Shown: positions 47,729 through 58,785, counted from the first letter of the stretch. The stretch is 64,000 nt of DNA from Nematopogon swammerdamellus (GCA_946902875.1 OX336340.1:16693566-16757565), one strand, 5' to 3'. The notes: generated from the letters alone by a model not told the origin. Program-made: numbers and translations.

Positions 47729-49883
47729 ATGGAGTCTTTTGTTAATAACATTGATATTTACGTGTTTATGAGAAATTGTGACAGTTTTCTGAATTACGCG
47801 GTATTGGTTGCCGCTATTGCCTCAATAGTTAGTGTAAATTTGCCCGAAGAGACACAAGTGAAAGAATTTTGTCGTAAATATTGTTACAATCTACACAAAC
47901 GATGGGTGAAGTCAAGCTACAACGAGGAACGTTTTCTACAGAAGAATCGAGAATGGTTGGACTCGGCCATCAAGTGGCCCGAATTCGTAAAGAAACAACT
48001 GCCTTCAGCGAGTAGCGACCTCGCGGATCCAAAAGGTTTGCACTTCTCAAATAATTTCTCCGGGACCATCGACAGCGCCTCCTATCTTTGTAGCATCTTC
48101 ACATAAATCATCGCCTAGAAAACCATTTGAAAGTTTAGGAGCCAAACAAAAGCGAAGAAGAACCGAAGACATTCGCACAAACTATACATCGCAGGAACTA
48201 GCATTTGCGACCAAAATGCGTTTGAAGGCAAATGGGAACGAGGACCTGGGGAAAGTTTTGGACCATTTGCTTCAGAATCCAGGCGAAATCGAAAAAGTCA
48301 AAGAATTCATTGAAAAAAAGGAGTCCAAGACTATTTATTCATCTGAAAAAGCACTTGCGATTTTGGTGTCTTTAAAGCTATCAAGATGGCAATATATAAC
48401 TTTAAGAGACATGGCTAAGGAAGAAGGTTCCGACCTCTATCCATCTTATTATAAAATTCAACATGCGAAAATTGAGTATTACCCCCCAAAACAGGACATT
48501 GAAGTTACCGAAACACAGGCCAAAATTAAACTGCAAGTGCTTTTGGACCATACTGCAAAAAGAATTTTGAAAGTGGCGAACCGAAACCTCACAGGCTGCC
48601 AGCTAACATTAACAAGCAAGTGGGGATTCGATGGCGCTTCTGGCCAAAGTACATATAAACAAAGATTTCAAGAACTGAACGAAGGAGACGACTCAAGCAT
48701 TTTCATGGCAAGTTTGGTTCCTATAAAACTGGTTTATGGAGACGAAGTGATCTGGGAAAATGAGACGCCATCTTCGACGAACTACTGCCGTCCTATCTTC
48801 TTCAAATTTGTGAAGGAGACAATCGATAACGTGAAAAGTGAAATGGCTACCATAGAATCCGAAATACGAGATCTCAAAACCAGCGATTACGAAGGCGTTT
48901 TGATTGAGCATTCGTTAATTATGACGATGATCGATGGTAAAATTACGTCGATTATCTCCGGTACCTCTAATCAGTCATGTGATATTTGCAGAGCTAAACC
49001 GTCTGAGATGAATAACGTTAATATAATTAAAAGTAAAGAAGTAAACACAAATATGTACCGGTTCGGACTATCTACGTTGCATGCCTGGATTCGATGCATG
49101 GAATGCCTTCTCCATATTGCATACCGCATGGATTTTCAGCAGTGGTCGGCCAAAGGTAATAATAAAGAAATTATGACCGAGAAAAAAAAACAAATTCAAG
49201 ATAATTTCAGGAAAGAAACTGGTTTATTGATCGACGTGGTAAAACAAGGTTCAGGAACCACGAACGATGGCAACACTGCAAGGCGCTTTTTCCAGAATCC
49301 CGAGCAAACTGCCTCTATTACCGGTCTCGATAAGGATTTAATTAATAGATTCGCGGTGATCCTTAAGGCCATCTCCTCGGGAGAAAAAGTTTGCACTCAA
49401 AACTTTGAAATCTATGCTCAAGAAACAATTCAACTTTATATATCATTGTATAGCTGGTATCATATGCCAGCAAGTGTTCATAAACTTTTTTTCCATGGAT
49501 CTGAAATAATAAAGCATTTTAACGTAATTCCAATTGGCATACTCTCCGAAGAGGCATCAGAAGCAAGAAATAAAGATTTCAAGAAGTACAGGGAACACTA
49601 CTCTCGAAAATGCGATCGCAAATCGACTAATCAAGACATTCTCAACAACTTGCTCGTATCGTCGGATCCATATTTGTCTAGTATGAAGCCAAAACTTCAA
49701 AAACAAAAGCAGCCCTTATCCAGTGAAGTGCGACATTTGCTAATTATAGACGATAAAAATAAGGAAAATATTGAATTTATTGATACCAGTATTATCTGTG
49801 TTCAATCGGATGTGGAGGATGATGATGATTCTGACGCTGAAGACGCTTTAGGTTGTTCCAGTGATGAAAATGAAAATTTGTAG
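47729..49883 (+). CDS. Transib/RAG1-like transposase (two exons)
   Basis: Exon 1 is 47729-48035 and exon 2 is 48094-49883; removing the 58-nt intron gives 698 codons plus stop. A basic, probably DNA-binding region (KQKRRRTED) follows the junction. The core shows KWGFDGASGQS with the likely first catalytic Asp at about residue 282, a Cys pair in SCDICRAKPSEM, the block STLHAWIRCMECLLHIAYR, and SEEASEARNKDFKKYR with the likely catalytic Glu at about 588-592. These match the order of the RAG1 core. The middle Asp of the triad is not obvious: the LHAWIR block lacks the Asp found in the LHCDIG position of RAG1. The C-terminus is acidic (DVEDDDDSDAEDA). No frame break is seen, so the protein may be functional. 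A -1 frameshift instead of an intron is the alternative. Confidence 0.78.
48036..48093 (+). other. 58-nt intron in the transposase gene
   Basis: The two frames of the transposase overlap in a region bounded by AAAAG|GTTTGC and a good acceptor ctatctttgtag|CA. Removal joins the codon G+CA as Ala and gives DLADPKASSHKSSPRK in one frame; both sides are phase 1. Fifty-eight bases is near the minimum size of insect introns. Confidence 0.6.
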
Positions 49884-49893
49884 AAATATTGAG

Positions 49894-49899
49894 TAAATA
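49894..49899 (+). terminator. AATAAA after the transposase stop
   Basis: GTAAATAAATTG lies some ten bases past the stop at 49883; it is close for a polyadenylation signal, but the element is AT-rich. Confidence 0.3.
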
Positions 49900-51097
49900 A
49901 ATTGTAATAAAAATAGGAAGCTTTATGTACTTTAAAAATATTTATTTAAAAGTTATTAAGTATGTTTTATTTTAAGGTTTTTGTAAGATTGAAATAAGAT
50001 TTTTTCTCAGAAATATGTAGTTTGAATTTCTTTTTGTTATGCACGATAAACATACTTCAGAAAATTACTTTTATTCTTGACCATAATTTTTATTGATAGT
50101 TGGTATTTTTACATTAAATAGGCTCCGTTAAAAGCCATGGGTATTTGGGTAATAATGTATTATTACTTTGAAAACTTTTATTATTACTTTTAATAATGTA
50201 TTATTACTTTTCTCATCATTAATCACTATTCTTAATGTTGATGTTATTAATTTTATACTTTGAAGTAGGTTTATAATATACTTTGACGGGGGCAATTTTT
50301 TGCCTAATTATAATAAATTATAGTAAGTTTGATATATCGAAGTGTGCAGAGCCACCAAAATGACGAAATGAAAATACACAACGATATATATAACTTATAA
50401 TAAGTTAATAATTCGGTAAGTTCCGTAAATACAAAAATATATGTAGTTAGTTAAATATGTAGTAATTTATATATGTTTAATTACTATAGCCAGATTAATT
50501 TGTAATATTTTATGCAAATATGCGCCGTCTGATTGATTGTATTTTGTGTGTAATAAACGTACCATTCCACTACAATAATTTTATTCAGATTAGACTACTC
50601 AACTTGAAGAATCATTATTAAGTAACCACAGGTCTAGTTATTTTAAGCATTTCAATAAAAAAAGTTACTAAATCTCCATTGTACAAACTATTGAAAAGGA
50701 TTATAACACCTTAACAGAAAATCTCTGAGAACAAAATGTATTCACATATTCAGTTTTCCACATATCCCAATTTTTTTTACTAAAGAATTTTCAATGTGAT
50801 ATATCTAAAAAATAACAATTGAAACCGAAAATATGGAAGAGTAATACTAGTTACAAGAAATTGTATTTTTTAAAGTTCAAATTGCTATATCTCAGAAAAT
50901 AAGACTTAAAATGGAAAATTTCTAAGAATAAAAGTAGTTTGTAATCATTAAGAGAATATATTAACATACTCACTTTTTACTATATTATAAATGTTTTTAT
51001 AAGTGCTTATATCTCGGAAAATAATTTTTTTATCAAAAAATCTCACAGAATGAAAGTTGTTCGTAATTAATAGTAGAATCTATTTGCGTAGTCATTT

Positions 51098-51136
51098 CGC
51101 CCTATGTCCCGGTTTTTGCGGTATCGCCCCACTGTG
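51098..51136 (-). repeat. right terminal inverted repeat of the Transib element
   Basis: Read on the minus strand it begins CACAGTGGGGCGATACCG, then CAAAAACCGGGACATAGG. The block GCAAAAACC is a one-base variant of the RSS nonamer. Confidence 0.88.
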
Positions 51137-51300
51137 CGCCGCCACGCCCCGCCGCCGCCCCTGTGGAATCTAGTGGTAGATGATCGCATCAGACTTCTAA
51201 ACAAAGCATGCCACTACACAGTAGGTTACGCAGACGATCTGACCATGTGGATTGATTGACAGCAAAGTCCAAAAAGTCAAATGCATGTTGATGCAAGATG
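51137..51300 (+). pseudogene. LINE reverse-transcriptase fragment with YADD motif, right of Transib
   Basis: Starting about 51168 the frame reads PLWNLVVDDRIRLLNKACHY then TVGYADDLTMWI. YADD is the reverse-transcriptase catalytic motif of non-LTR elements. Between the transposon and this block is a GC-rich filler of about 25 bases. The frame breaks soon after. With the left fragment it shows that the Transib element landed within an old LINE copy. Confidence 0.7.
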
Positions 51301-51414
51301 CTTTCAAAATAATATAACAATGATGCAAAGAATATTCGATAAAATGTCAACCATAACAAGACTGAGGTAGGTAGTTAGCTTATACACAAACGGAAATTAG
51401 CTGACAGACGACTT

Positions 51415-51545
51415 AAAAAAAGCAGGTCGGGGGAATGACGGGGAACGGAAGACCGCGTGTGAGGGCATGTTTTGTTTGAGAGAACCATATGTATGTCCAA
51501 CAGTGGACCGAAACGTGCTGATGATGACGTGAATTTATTCTATAA
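51415..51545 (+). mobile_element. LINE 3'-end fragment
   Basis: The end reads MYVQQWTETC then stop, followed by TGATGATGA. The YVQQWT-stop end with a short repeat tail is typical of one insect LINE group. It may be the 3' end of the element split by the Transib insertion. Confidence 0.5.
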
Positions 51546-52191
51546 TGTAGGTGTTCCGATTTGTAGTAAGTAATCAAAATAAATTGGTTATCTCTTTCTC
51601 CATTAATAGTTAGAGCTGTTAAATTCAAATTAGGTATATTTAAGAAAACTTGCGAATATTTATCACCACACCACGAGGAAAATCAATGTGAGAAAGACAG
51701 ACAGACAGACTAATGCAATAATACTAATGCGTTGTCGTGCGTAAGGATTATTGAACATTTATCTTGGTTCTGTTTGTGCTTTCTGCAATAATTTTTCATT
51801 ATGATTCGTAAAAAGTTCCATACTTACATACATAAGTACATAACCCAAGACTTTAATCGCAAGTTCAGCGTTTGCATGCTTACTTCGAAAAGTGATTTCA
51901 GTATGTTTGTTCAGGTTATTTTAGGGCCCAATTATTTGTTCGTAGCAGACTCCGTTATCTCGGGAAAGCATCGAGTCGCGTGTTGCACGCCCAGATTAGG
52001 GATATTTGGGTCAGACTGACGGGTGTGAGCACCGCCTTTCTTATGTAGCTATTCCCTGACCCGACCGACATGTCGAATTGTCGAAAACTAACTCGACCTG
52101 GCAAACTGGAGAGTAGGCTGTGGGGCGTCGATAAAAAGAGGCTCGGCGCTTCGTCTTTTAGCCTCGCGAGTTGTAACTTGTGGCACCGAAA

Positions 52192-52542
52192 GTTTTTTTT
52201 TTAATGGAAACTGACTGACACGGGTTGGCTACATCACCTACAACATCCGTGATGTCACCCCATAACACCGGGCGAACTAGGTTTCATATCGGTTACACGG
52301 TACTGTATGGAAAACACGAACTATTTACATAGCCGTTTCGACCGACGTTTCAATCAGTGCGGTGGTACCAACCCGGGCGGGATAAACCCTACCACCTACT
52401 AAGGTAAGAAGGGAAGGGACCTACAGTTTACCGAACCACGGTCAGCCTCCAACGGTCGAGCGGCCACCCATCCAAGTACTGACCGCGCTCAGGGTTGCTT
52501 AACAACAGTCGACCGACCGCACCACTGAGCTACCGAGGCTGG
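52192..52542 (-). mobile_element. full-length SINE with tRNA-like plus 5S-rRNA-like head
   Basis: The longest copy of the SINE family. On the minus strand it begins GCCTCGGTAGCTCAGTGGTG, a tRNA A-box context, followed by a block with TTAAGCA, GCGCGGTCAGTACTTGGATG and GGTGGCCGC. That block closely follows the 5S rRNA internal promoter region. Next comes the family body (GGTGGTAGGGTTTATCCCGC; GTTTTCCATACAG; GTGACATCACGGATGTTGTA) and an A-rich tail at 52192-52203. Both Pol III promoter types seem represented, so the head looks chimeric. Confidence 0.75.
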
Positions 52543-53532
52543 CAAAATGGTTGTGGGAACCTCAAAGATAATATATCTATACCTCGAAGGGGCATCAACT
52601 TGTCGAGGTGAAAGTATAGGGCGCAAATTCAAATATGAGATCAGTTCCCTATGTATGTACCTTTTGTATGTTCCAAATGAAGTGTATGCTGGCCGACCTA
52701 ATCTTGATAACAAGGTAAAACGTGCCTATGTAAAAATATATTATCATAACGTCTCTTGAGTATATTATTTATGTGGGGAACCTAATTTATTAGTTGAGCA
52801 TCTGTCGGGAACACGGCTCACAGCGCTGTGGGAAATTTTATTTTCAGCTTAACAAGAACTTTGCATTATGAGGATAACAACCGAGGCGTTAACTTCGAGG
52901 ATGAATCATACAACTTTCAAAGTATGTAGATACCTACAGATTTTGACTAGCTATGACATACACATTAAATACCTAATACTTAGTTAAATAATGATAATGA
53001 CTAGTACGCTACCTATTATAGTTAGACAGCTATAAAAAAAAAAACAAAACAAATTTAAAAAATTTGGAGGAAAAATTTGTGAAATGTATATTTCTAATAA
53101 AAATCTGTAACGACCCATCCATAAGTCGAAAACTACTCAGTCGATCATGTATTTGAATATTTTGCTGCGAAGCGAAGTCGCGGGAACTGCTAGTCTACTA
53201 TAGAATAAGTGTTCCGCTTTTCGAATTTTGGTACGGAACAAATCCAAATAAATTTAAATGTCACTAAGTACCTAATATTACATTACCACAGAACAGATGT
53301 CGGCGGTCGTCTGTTTGCATTACTTACATTTGTCATTGTAGTATTTTTAACTTTGCCTGTTATTTATGACGAAATAAACAACCGAAACCTACATTAGTAC
53401 AGCACTGACGACTATGCAGCTAGGCTTTACCATTTGTCACGCGTACCGTGTGGACAACAAGGAATAGGTAAGATAAGAAGTGTACCTAGGTAATAGGCGA
53501 CATGCGAATTTACAAACCCAAAAGTGGCTTAC

Positions 53533-53640
53533 GTCAGAATAGTAGGCCCGGCCTCTGGCCCCCTTGCTGTACTCTGGCAGACTGCTCTGTCTGCGAACCC
53601 TCAGCCGCTGTTCCCTCTCCATCGTCAGAAGATCAGACTT
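53533..53640 (-). CDS. Stac: Stac exon, N-terminal (EYSKGARGRAYYSD)
   Basis: An exon of 108 nt (36 codons) with a good acceptor (gctgtcccag) and donor (GAC|GTAAGC), phase 0 at both ends. It encodes a basic Ser/Arg-rich segment containing RRQSSLPEYSKGARGR and ending YYSD. An in-frame ATG begins MEREQRL with A at -3 and G at +4, so it could be the start codon if the upstream exon is untranslated. The phase-0 donor joins directly to the phase-0 acceptor of the exon at 32.37 kb. Assignment to Stac rests on strand, phase and coding look, not on a recognised domain. Confidence 0.7.
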
Positions 53641-54062
53641 CTGGGACAGCACCAGGTAATGCAGGCGGTGGACTAAATCCATCGTATCACACCACCTTGC
53701 CCTAAGGCACTTTTTCCTTGTCCAAATTGTATACTATTACGCAAATGATTTTTATTTTAGTGTTTGTTTTTTTGATTAAAATGTCTATCTTAATGGAAGG
53801 ACAATTTCATGATTTACCTACACTACAACTTGTAGTCTTCAAGTATTACATATAACATCTTAAAGCACTTGTTTACCGACGCAGTTTTTGACTCCTAATT
53901 TAATCTAATGCAAAAAACGTACGAAAGCACTAACGCCTACTGTTCATTTGGACGCATAAAATCTATATAAACCCTTACATTAATTGGTTCTTTGTAAAAA
54001 AATATGTCCAATTCGAATTCCACGCGGCTTACATGGCTAAATAGCGACAGCGGCGTGCTTAC

Positions 54063-54235
54063 GACAGCGCGGCCGAAGCGGTACTGCCAGCCAATACTGG
54101 AACTCTGGAACTGGAGTAAGCAGTCTTCCTTCACTCTCGGTCGCGCCCCGTACCGTGCGGTGATCGCTCGACAAACGCGTGACCGAAAGGCTCCTACAGT
54201 TGCTAAGCGACCGCGTTCAAACACTGCTCGATGAA
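54063..54235 (-). other. possible untranslated first exon of Stac
   Basis: A GC-rich minus-strand stretch in otherwise AT-rich sequence ends in a canonical donor (CTGTC|GTAAGC) about 420 bases upstream of the N-terminal Stac exon. The frame leading to the donor is open and in phase 0, but contains no ATG, so a 5' UTR exon or promoter-proximal exon is the simplest reading. The start is arbitrary. A chance GC-rich island is the alternative. Confidence 0.35.
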
Positions 54236-54239
54236 CCGA

Positions 54240-55859
54240 CTTTGTATAGGGGTAGGGTTCACGTTCATGGCATGGTCTTACGTAAGATTTCTGGGTTATC
54301 TACGGAAATGCCTTCTATGTCAATGTCAAGAGATTATTGATATCTACGTAGGTGATATTGAATGTGGACTAATTTATAAAGACTAACTTTAGGCTTTTTG
54401 ACACAAATTGAACGTTTCTTAATCGATTACATTGGGCATATTTTATAATAGGCAATGTAAGATTTGATGTGAACAGATTTTTTTTATACTGAATGTAAGT
54501 AAACATTATTAATTACGCAGTTCAAATACAGACTTAACTATAGGGTAATGCAATTGTTTATTCAAAAACTAGGAATACCTATAACAGAATAGAACAAAAC
54601 ATTCAATCAAAATCTCATTAGAAAATAATAATTTTATATATTTTAAATTTTTAATTACAGAGATATCTTAAATCAACACATATAGGTACATAATAAAATT
54701 TAGAAACGCCAGTTTTGGGTGGAAGAACATTCTTCTTGCACACAACTGAATACTAGAAGCGGCTGTCTGTAAGCAAATGTGCATGCCTTCCATGCAAATT
54801 GTCTTTCAATGCTTGCAAATACACACTTTCAAACTATCGCATTACAAGCCATCTCATGCTAGGAATGCGCAAATGCTCCTCACTCGCGTATTTGAGTACA
54901 TAAGACGATAAGGCGCGCCATATAACACAAGCATCAGTCATTGTGAAATCAGCTTACAAGCTCCTTTGGTCGATGACATGTTTTTTTGAGAAAGGCTTAT
55001 CTAGTATTATAGATCAGTTGCATCTTGTATAACAATAATGGTGTTCGTATTTGACGAACTTTGAGCAAAGTACCTATTGATTGCTCTGTAAAATAATTGA
55101 AAACTGAAAAAGGGGTAAATCGTCTTTCTCTGGACAAGACTCACCGGCAACGTGCGCTGAAAAAGCTTGCAAAAACGCCAGAAGCGGAGGGCTAAGATAA
55201 AAAAATGCTCAATATCCATCAAAATAAGTGTAAAAGCTATATATGCGCACATAAAAAGAAATTCATTCCCTCAGTTCAGGCACGCCGCACGACAGAAGAA
55301 GGAAGCACCGACGGATTTTGAGTAACTCTACAACAGTGAGGAACTAGTCCCTCAACAGAAGAATTTGTACTTTTCCATAGGACGATGAAAACAACTTTGA
55401 AAGAAGGTGAAGTACCTGAAAAAAAAAGGAACCAGACATCGAATTAGTGGCCGAATAAGATATCAAGGTGTGGGGTATGTGCTATGTCCAGAGTCCAGAC
55501 ACTGTAACCACTCGTAGAGACTCACGAGACAAATTCAAGTTTACCCCCTCACCCCTCTCTTATCCGCCACCGAAGCACAAGTAACTAGCTTTTCTGGATA
55601 AGTGCCTGCCTTCACCTGACGACTTTTTACAATAGAAGCGCCAAATATTGACTTGAACCAAAAAGTAATTTTGAAACTTCTTTATAATTTGTTTAAGACC
55701 TATCCAATGCCAATGATACACGCTTATGTGCATTGCCATTTTTTTTCATCCCTGTTACATGTATGGTGTGCCACCCCGATTTTTTTTTATAATTTCACTG
55801 CACTTTTCTATAGCAATTCACAGAATACACCTTCCTTCCAAATTTTATTTATATAGTGT
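54240..55859. other. non-coding stretch, nothing recognised
   Basis: AT-rich DNA upstream of the candidate first Stac exon; no exon or repeat pair recognised. Confidence 0.45.
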
Positions 55860-55965
55860 TAATAGTCTCCGAGTAAAATGGCTGTGACATACGGACGGAC
55901 GGACATGACGAAATTATAAGGGTTCCGTTTTTTGCCATTTGGCTATGGAATCCTAAAAAGGGTGG
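55860..55965 (+). repeat. 3' end of a common lepidopteran repeat
   Basis: GACGGACGGACATGACGAAA then AAGGGTTCCGTTTTTTGCCA and TTGGCTATGGAATCCTAAAA are characteristic of a very widespread element; the 5' portion was not traced. Confidence 0.55.
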
Positions 55966-55969
55966 ACAC

Positions 55970-57750
55970 AAGTTTCCAACCGATAAAGATAAGAAGATGA
56001 CTCGTAGCCATCCACCGAGACATGTTTGAGCCATCTAAAAAGTTCACAGTACTATGATCATTTTAATTGATGAGTTGATGACTCACCGTTTTATACTCAT
56101 TTTCAATATCAAAAAATAATGTATGTTCTTTCAAAACAGATTATACATATCTATAAACAACACATATCTACGACAATACACCCAGCAGCAAATTGACCAC
56201 ATGCACTGACCCGTACATGAATATAACTTCTGAAATAGGCTAAAATATGTAGAGATAACTGCGTGTTTGTAAAATTTTGGGATTTGGCCAGAAGAACACA
56301 ATTTGCCCCTAACTACCCGAGCGACTTGAGACCTGCCTGTGCATTGTGCATCTTTATGGGCACAACAACTTTATAAATCAACTAAGTAATTAAGATTTAA
56401 AAAAAATTTACATAAGAAAAAATATTTGTTATTACAAATTTTTTCTAATTTTCTAAATCTTAGATATACGTAAGTACCTACCTACAACAGACTTGCGAGT
56501 CAAAAATCACAAGTGCCCGTTACCTAAATCATTTTAGTTTAGTGAGTAGTTAATATTTCAGTTAACAATATGCTTAAAATTATTTACATGATAGATATTA
56601 TGCACGAAAGATAACTGTGTGTTTCCATCAAACAATATCTGCATAATATATTATGCATTCTCAATCATACATAAACAGACACATTTCAATGAAAATACAA
56701 TGAAAATATATAAACCAGCAACTATATAAATATAAATACTATATAAAATAAAGTAGACTAGGTATATATGTGTGACAATCGGCATAGGAAAAAAATATTT
56801 TATTTTTATATACTAGCAGTTAAGATTGGTAACTGTTGTAGGCTTATAATAAGATCCGGTTTTTAAAGATAAGGTTTATTACAAAAATTCTGACGATTGG
56901 AAATACATTTAAATCGAATGGTCAAGACTGAGATGTAATAATACTCATATTAATATTTTTATTATTTTTTAAGTAAGCCAACATGGGTGGGGTGAGCCGA
57001 GGAACCAATGGTGCAGTCGACAGAGCCAAAATCACCCTCTCCTCGCGAAACCACGGTCAGTGAGGCTCCATGCCAGCAGATTTGCTGAGCGTTGCTACGC
57101 AGTCTAGCCTGTTAATATGATGTAGTGTATTCAACACTCAGGTAAAAGGATTTGGGAAACACTCGACAGTTCCACACCCTATTGTTGCGACAAAATACAT
57201 GATTTAAAAAGCCCAATATCAACAGCAAAATGGTGTAGTTTCAGGTCACCAAAAAGGATGGCTCGGTGCTGTATCGACTCCAAGGACGCGAGCAGGTATT
57301 GGGGAGCAGGAAGCAGGTGTTATATATAATTAATATAAACGTTCAGGGTTTTCATTATTACCCTAAACTCAACCAGGTTTATTGCAAAATGTTATGTTCG
57401 CTTTGGGCTTATTGCCCAGTGCGAAACCAATCAGCCAATACTCGCGCGCGGAGTCATCTGTCTTTTTAAAAACGTTGTAATTTGAAATCAGTATTTTTAT
57501 ATGAAATTGTCTCAAATTGCCCGATCAACCTGACCGAGACCAGGATATTGACCAGTAAGATTTTCATAATTGAAATAAATTAACAATCGTCCGGCTTGTT
57601 GTAATAAACCTAAGATTTTTATATATTGTGCATACTTACTGTAAATAGTTTCTGCTTGAACAAAGTTTTGCAATTAAAACACTAATTGGTGCATTTCAAT
57701 AATATAATATAAATATAAATAGAAAATGGTCTTCGGTTTGAGCATTTATT
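55970..57750. other. non-coding stretch, nothing firmly recognised
   Basis: Mostly AT-rich. A moderately GC-rich block at about 56985-57110 (CAACATGGGTGGGGTGAGCC; TCTCCTCGCGAAACCACGG) looks like an interspersed repeat but was not matched inside the window. Confidence 0.4.
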
Positions 57751-57759
57751 AATTTGGTT

Positions 57760-58317
57760 CAGGCTTTCCACTCCAACCAACTAAACGGACCAACTAGTTG
57801 TGCAGAATGGAACTCGATGAAGGCATTTATTCCGATCCAACCAACTAGTTGATCAGATATTTAATTTGGTAAAATTATATTCCCTCCAGATCAACTGGAT
57901 AAACGGGTACTCCGACAACTGAATCGACCAAGGCTTTCCACTCCGACCAACTAAACCGACCGTACAACGCGGTTGTACCACGGTTCCCGAATGGTGGTGG
58001 AGATTTTTTAACTTAGCTAGATAGAAAAAAAAAATCATGAACATGCCTCTGAATTTAGTTATAAAAACGTATTTAAGGCAAAAAAAAATTAACTTCACTA
58101 GATAGAAAAAAATCATGAATATGCCTCTGAATTTAGTTATAAAAACGTATTTAAGGCAAAAAAAAAAGAAAAATAGTTGATCCATTTCAACTGGTCAGAT
58201 GGGAACAAATTTAAATTAATAAAATATTCTTGTCGGACCAACCAAAAAGTTGTATCGTCGGGAAAGAAAAATAGTTGATCCGTTCGGTCAGTTTAGTTGG
58301 TCGGAGTGGAAAGCCTG
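57760..58317. mobile_element. hAT-type MITE with 8-bp target duplication and internal duplication
   Basis: Ends CAGGCTTTCCACTCCAACCA and, inverted, CAGGCTTTCCACTCCGACCA. A perfect 8-bp repeat ATTTGGTT flanks it (57752-57759 and 58318-58325). Inside, a unit of about 75-80 bases containing CATGAATATGCCTCTGAATT and AAAACGTATTTAAGGCAAAA occurs twice in tandem (about 58008-58085 and 58088-58165). Extra copies of the end sequence lie at about 57930. Confidence 0.88.
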
Positions 58318-58564
58318 ATTTGGTTGTCTTCGTAACAAAGTTACTCTCAGCTGTCACACTATGATAATATATTTTTGAAACTTTTTTTTACTTATAAAAT
58401 TAAATTGAAGGACCAATGTTCTAGGTTTAAACTAATTTAGCAAACTTGCCAAGCCGAACCTGCAAAAAACCTTCCTTAACTAATGATGGCCTAATTCAAA
58501 GTTGTCAGCTTGAAACTAAAGTTTCCAAATAAAAAAGATCCCCATATTACATTTCACAAAATAG

Positions 58565-58725
58565 ATTGTGTTTTCGGTCCAGTCCAGTGTAGCCAACGCT
58601 ACCAAAACAGGTGAAGCTATGACATGGAACATAGTTCCGACAGTGGCAAGGGATGGCACTGGTGTAGCGAGCAGTTGATCTAGCAAGCCATGCCAGGTTC
58701 CATGCCTACGAGTTAAATTAAGTCA
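58565..58725 (+). mobile_element. old SINE copy
   Basis: GTGTTTTCGGTCCAGTCCAG and GTGTAGCCAACGCTACC match the body of the family at clear but reduced identity; the tail is lost. Confidence 0.5.
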
Positions 58726-58785
58726 GCATTTTCTTAGTGAAGTACTTGTGCAACAGAGACGATGTTCTTCAAAGCCGAAACTAGC

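Larger units (their letters stand above)
46467..51136 (+). mobile_element. complete Transib-type (RAG1-related) DNA transposon
   Basis: The element is 4670 bp. Both ends begin CACAGTGGGGCGATACCG with the termini inverted, and both are flanked by the same 5-bp sequence CGCCG (46462-46466 and 51137-51141). Terminal CACAGTG is identical to the heptamer of V(D)J recombination signals, and 5-bp GC-rich duplications are typical of Transib. On the right end, ten bases after the heptamer comes GCAAAAACC, close to the RSS nonamer. Similarity between the arms continues for several hundred diverged bases: 46670-46725 mirrors about 50605-50655. One transposase gene lies between them and a SINE has inserted in the left arm. 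High end identity and an open reading frame suggest a fairly young copy. Confidence 0.85.
9004..53640 (-). other. Stac: Stac gene, span of recognised coding exons
   Basis: This is the extent of the minus-strand gene assembled from twelve core exons plus two alternative ends. The domain order C1, EVDQIYQVLK motif, linker, SH3, SH3 is that of the STAC adaptor family. In vertebrates STAC proteins bind CaV1 channels and STAC3 is needed for muscle excitation-contraction coupling; the fly Stac acts in muscle and neurons. The core exons total 1842 nt (614 codons) and all junction phases agree, mostly phase 1 in the linker region. The first exon is not certain: the earliest recognised exon contains an in-frame ATG in good context (ACGATGG), but further 5' exons may lie beyond it. 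Introns are long, up to about 21 kb, and full of transposons. Confidence 0.88.

Noticed and set aside
54180..54240. GTTGCTAAGCGAC resembling an RFX X-box near the candidate Stac first exon
   Set aside because: A single degenerate match is expected by chance; no supporting motif cluster.
57240..57300. Plus-strand VTKKDGSVLYRLQGREQ between a good acceptor and a GTATTG donor
   Set aside because: Too short (17 codons), no partner exons, and no recognisable family; probably chance.
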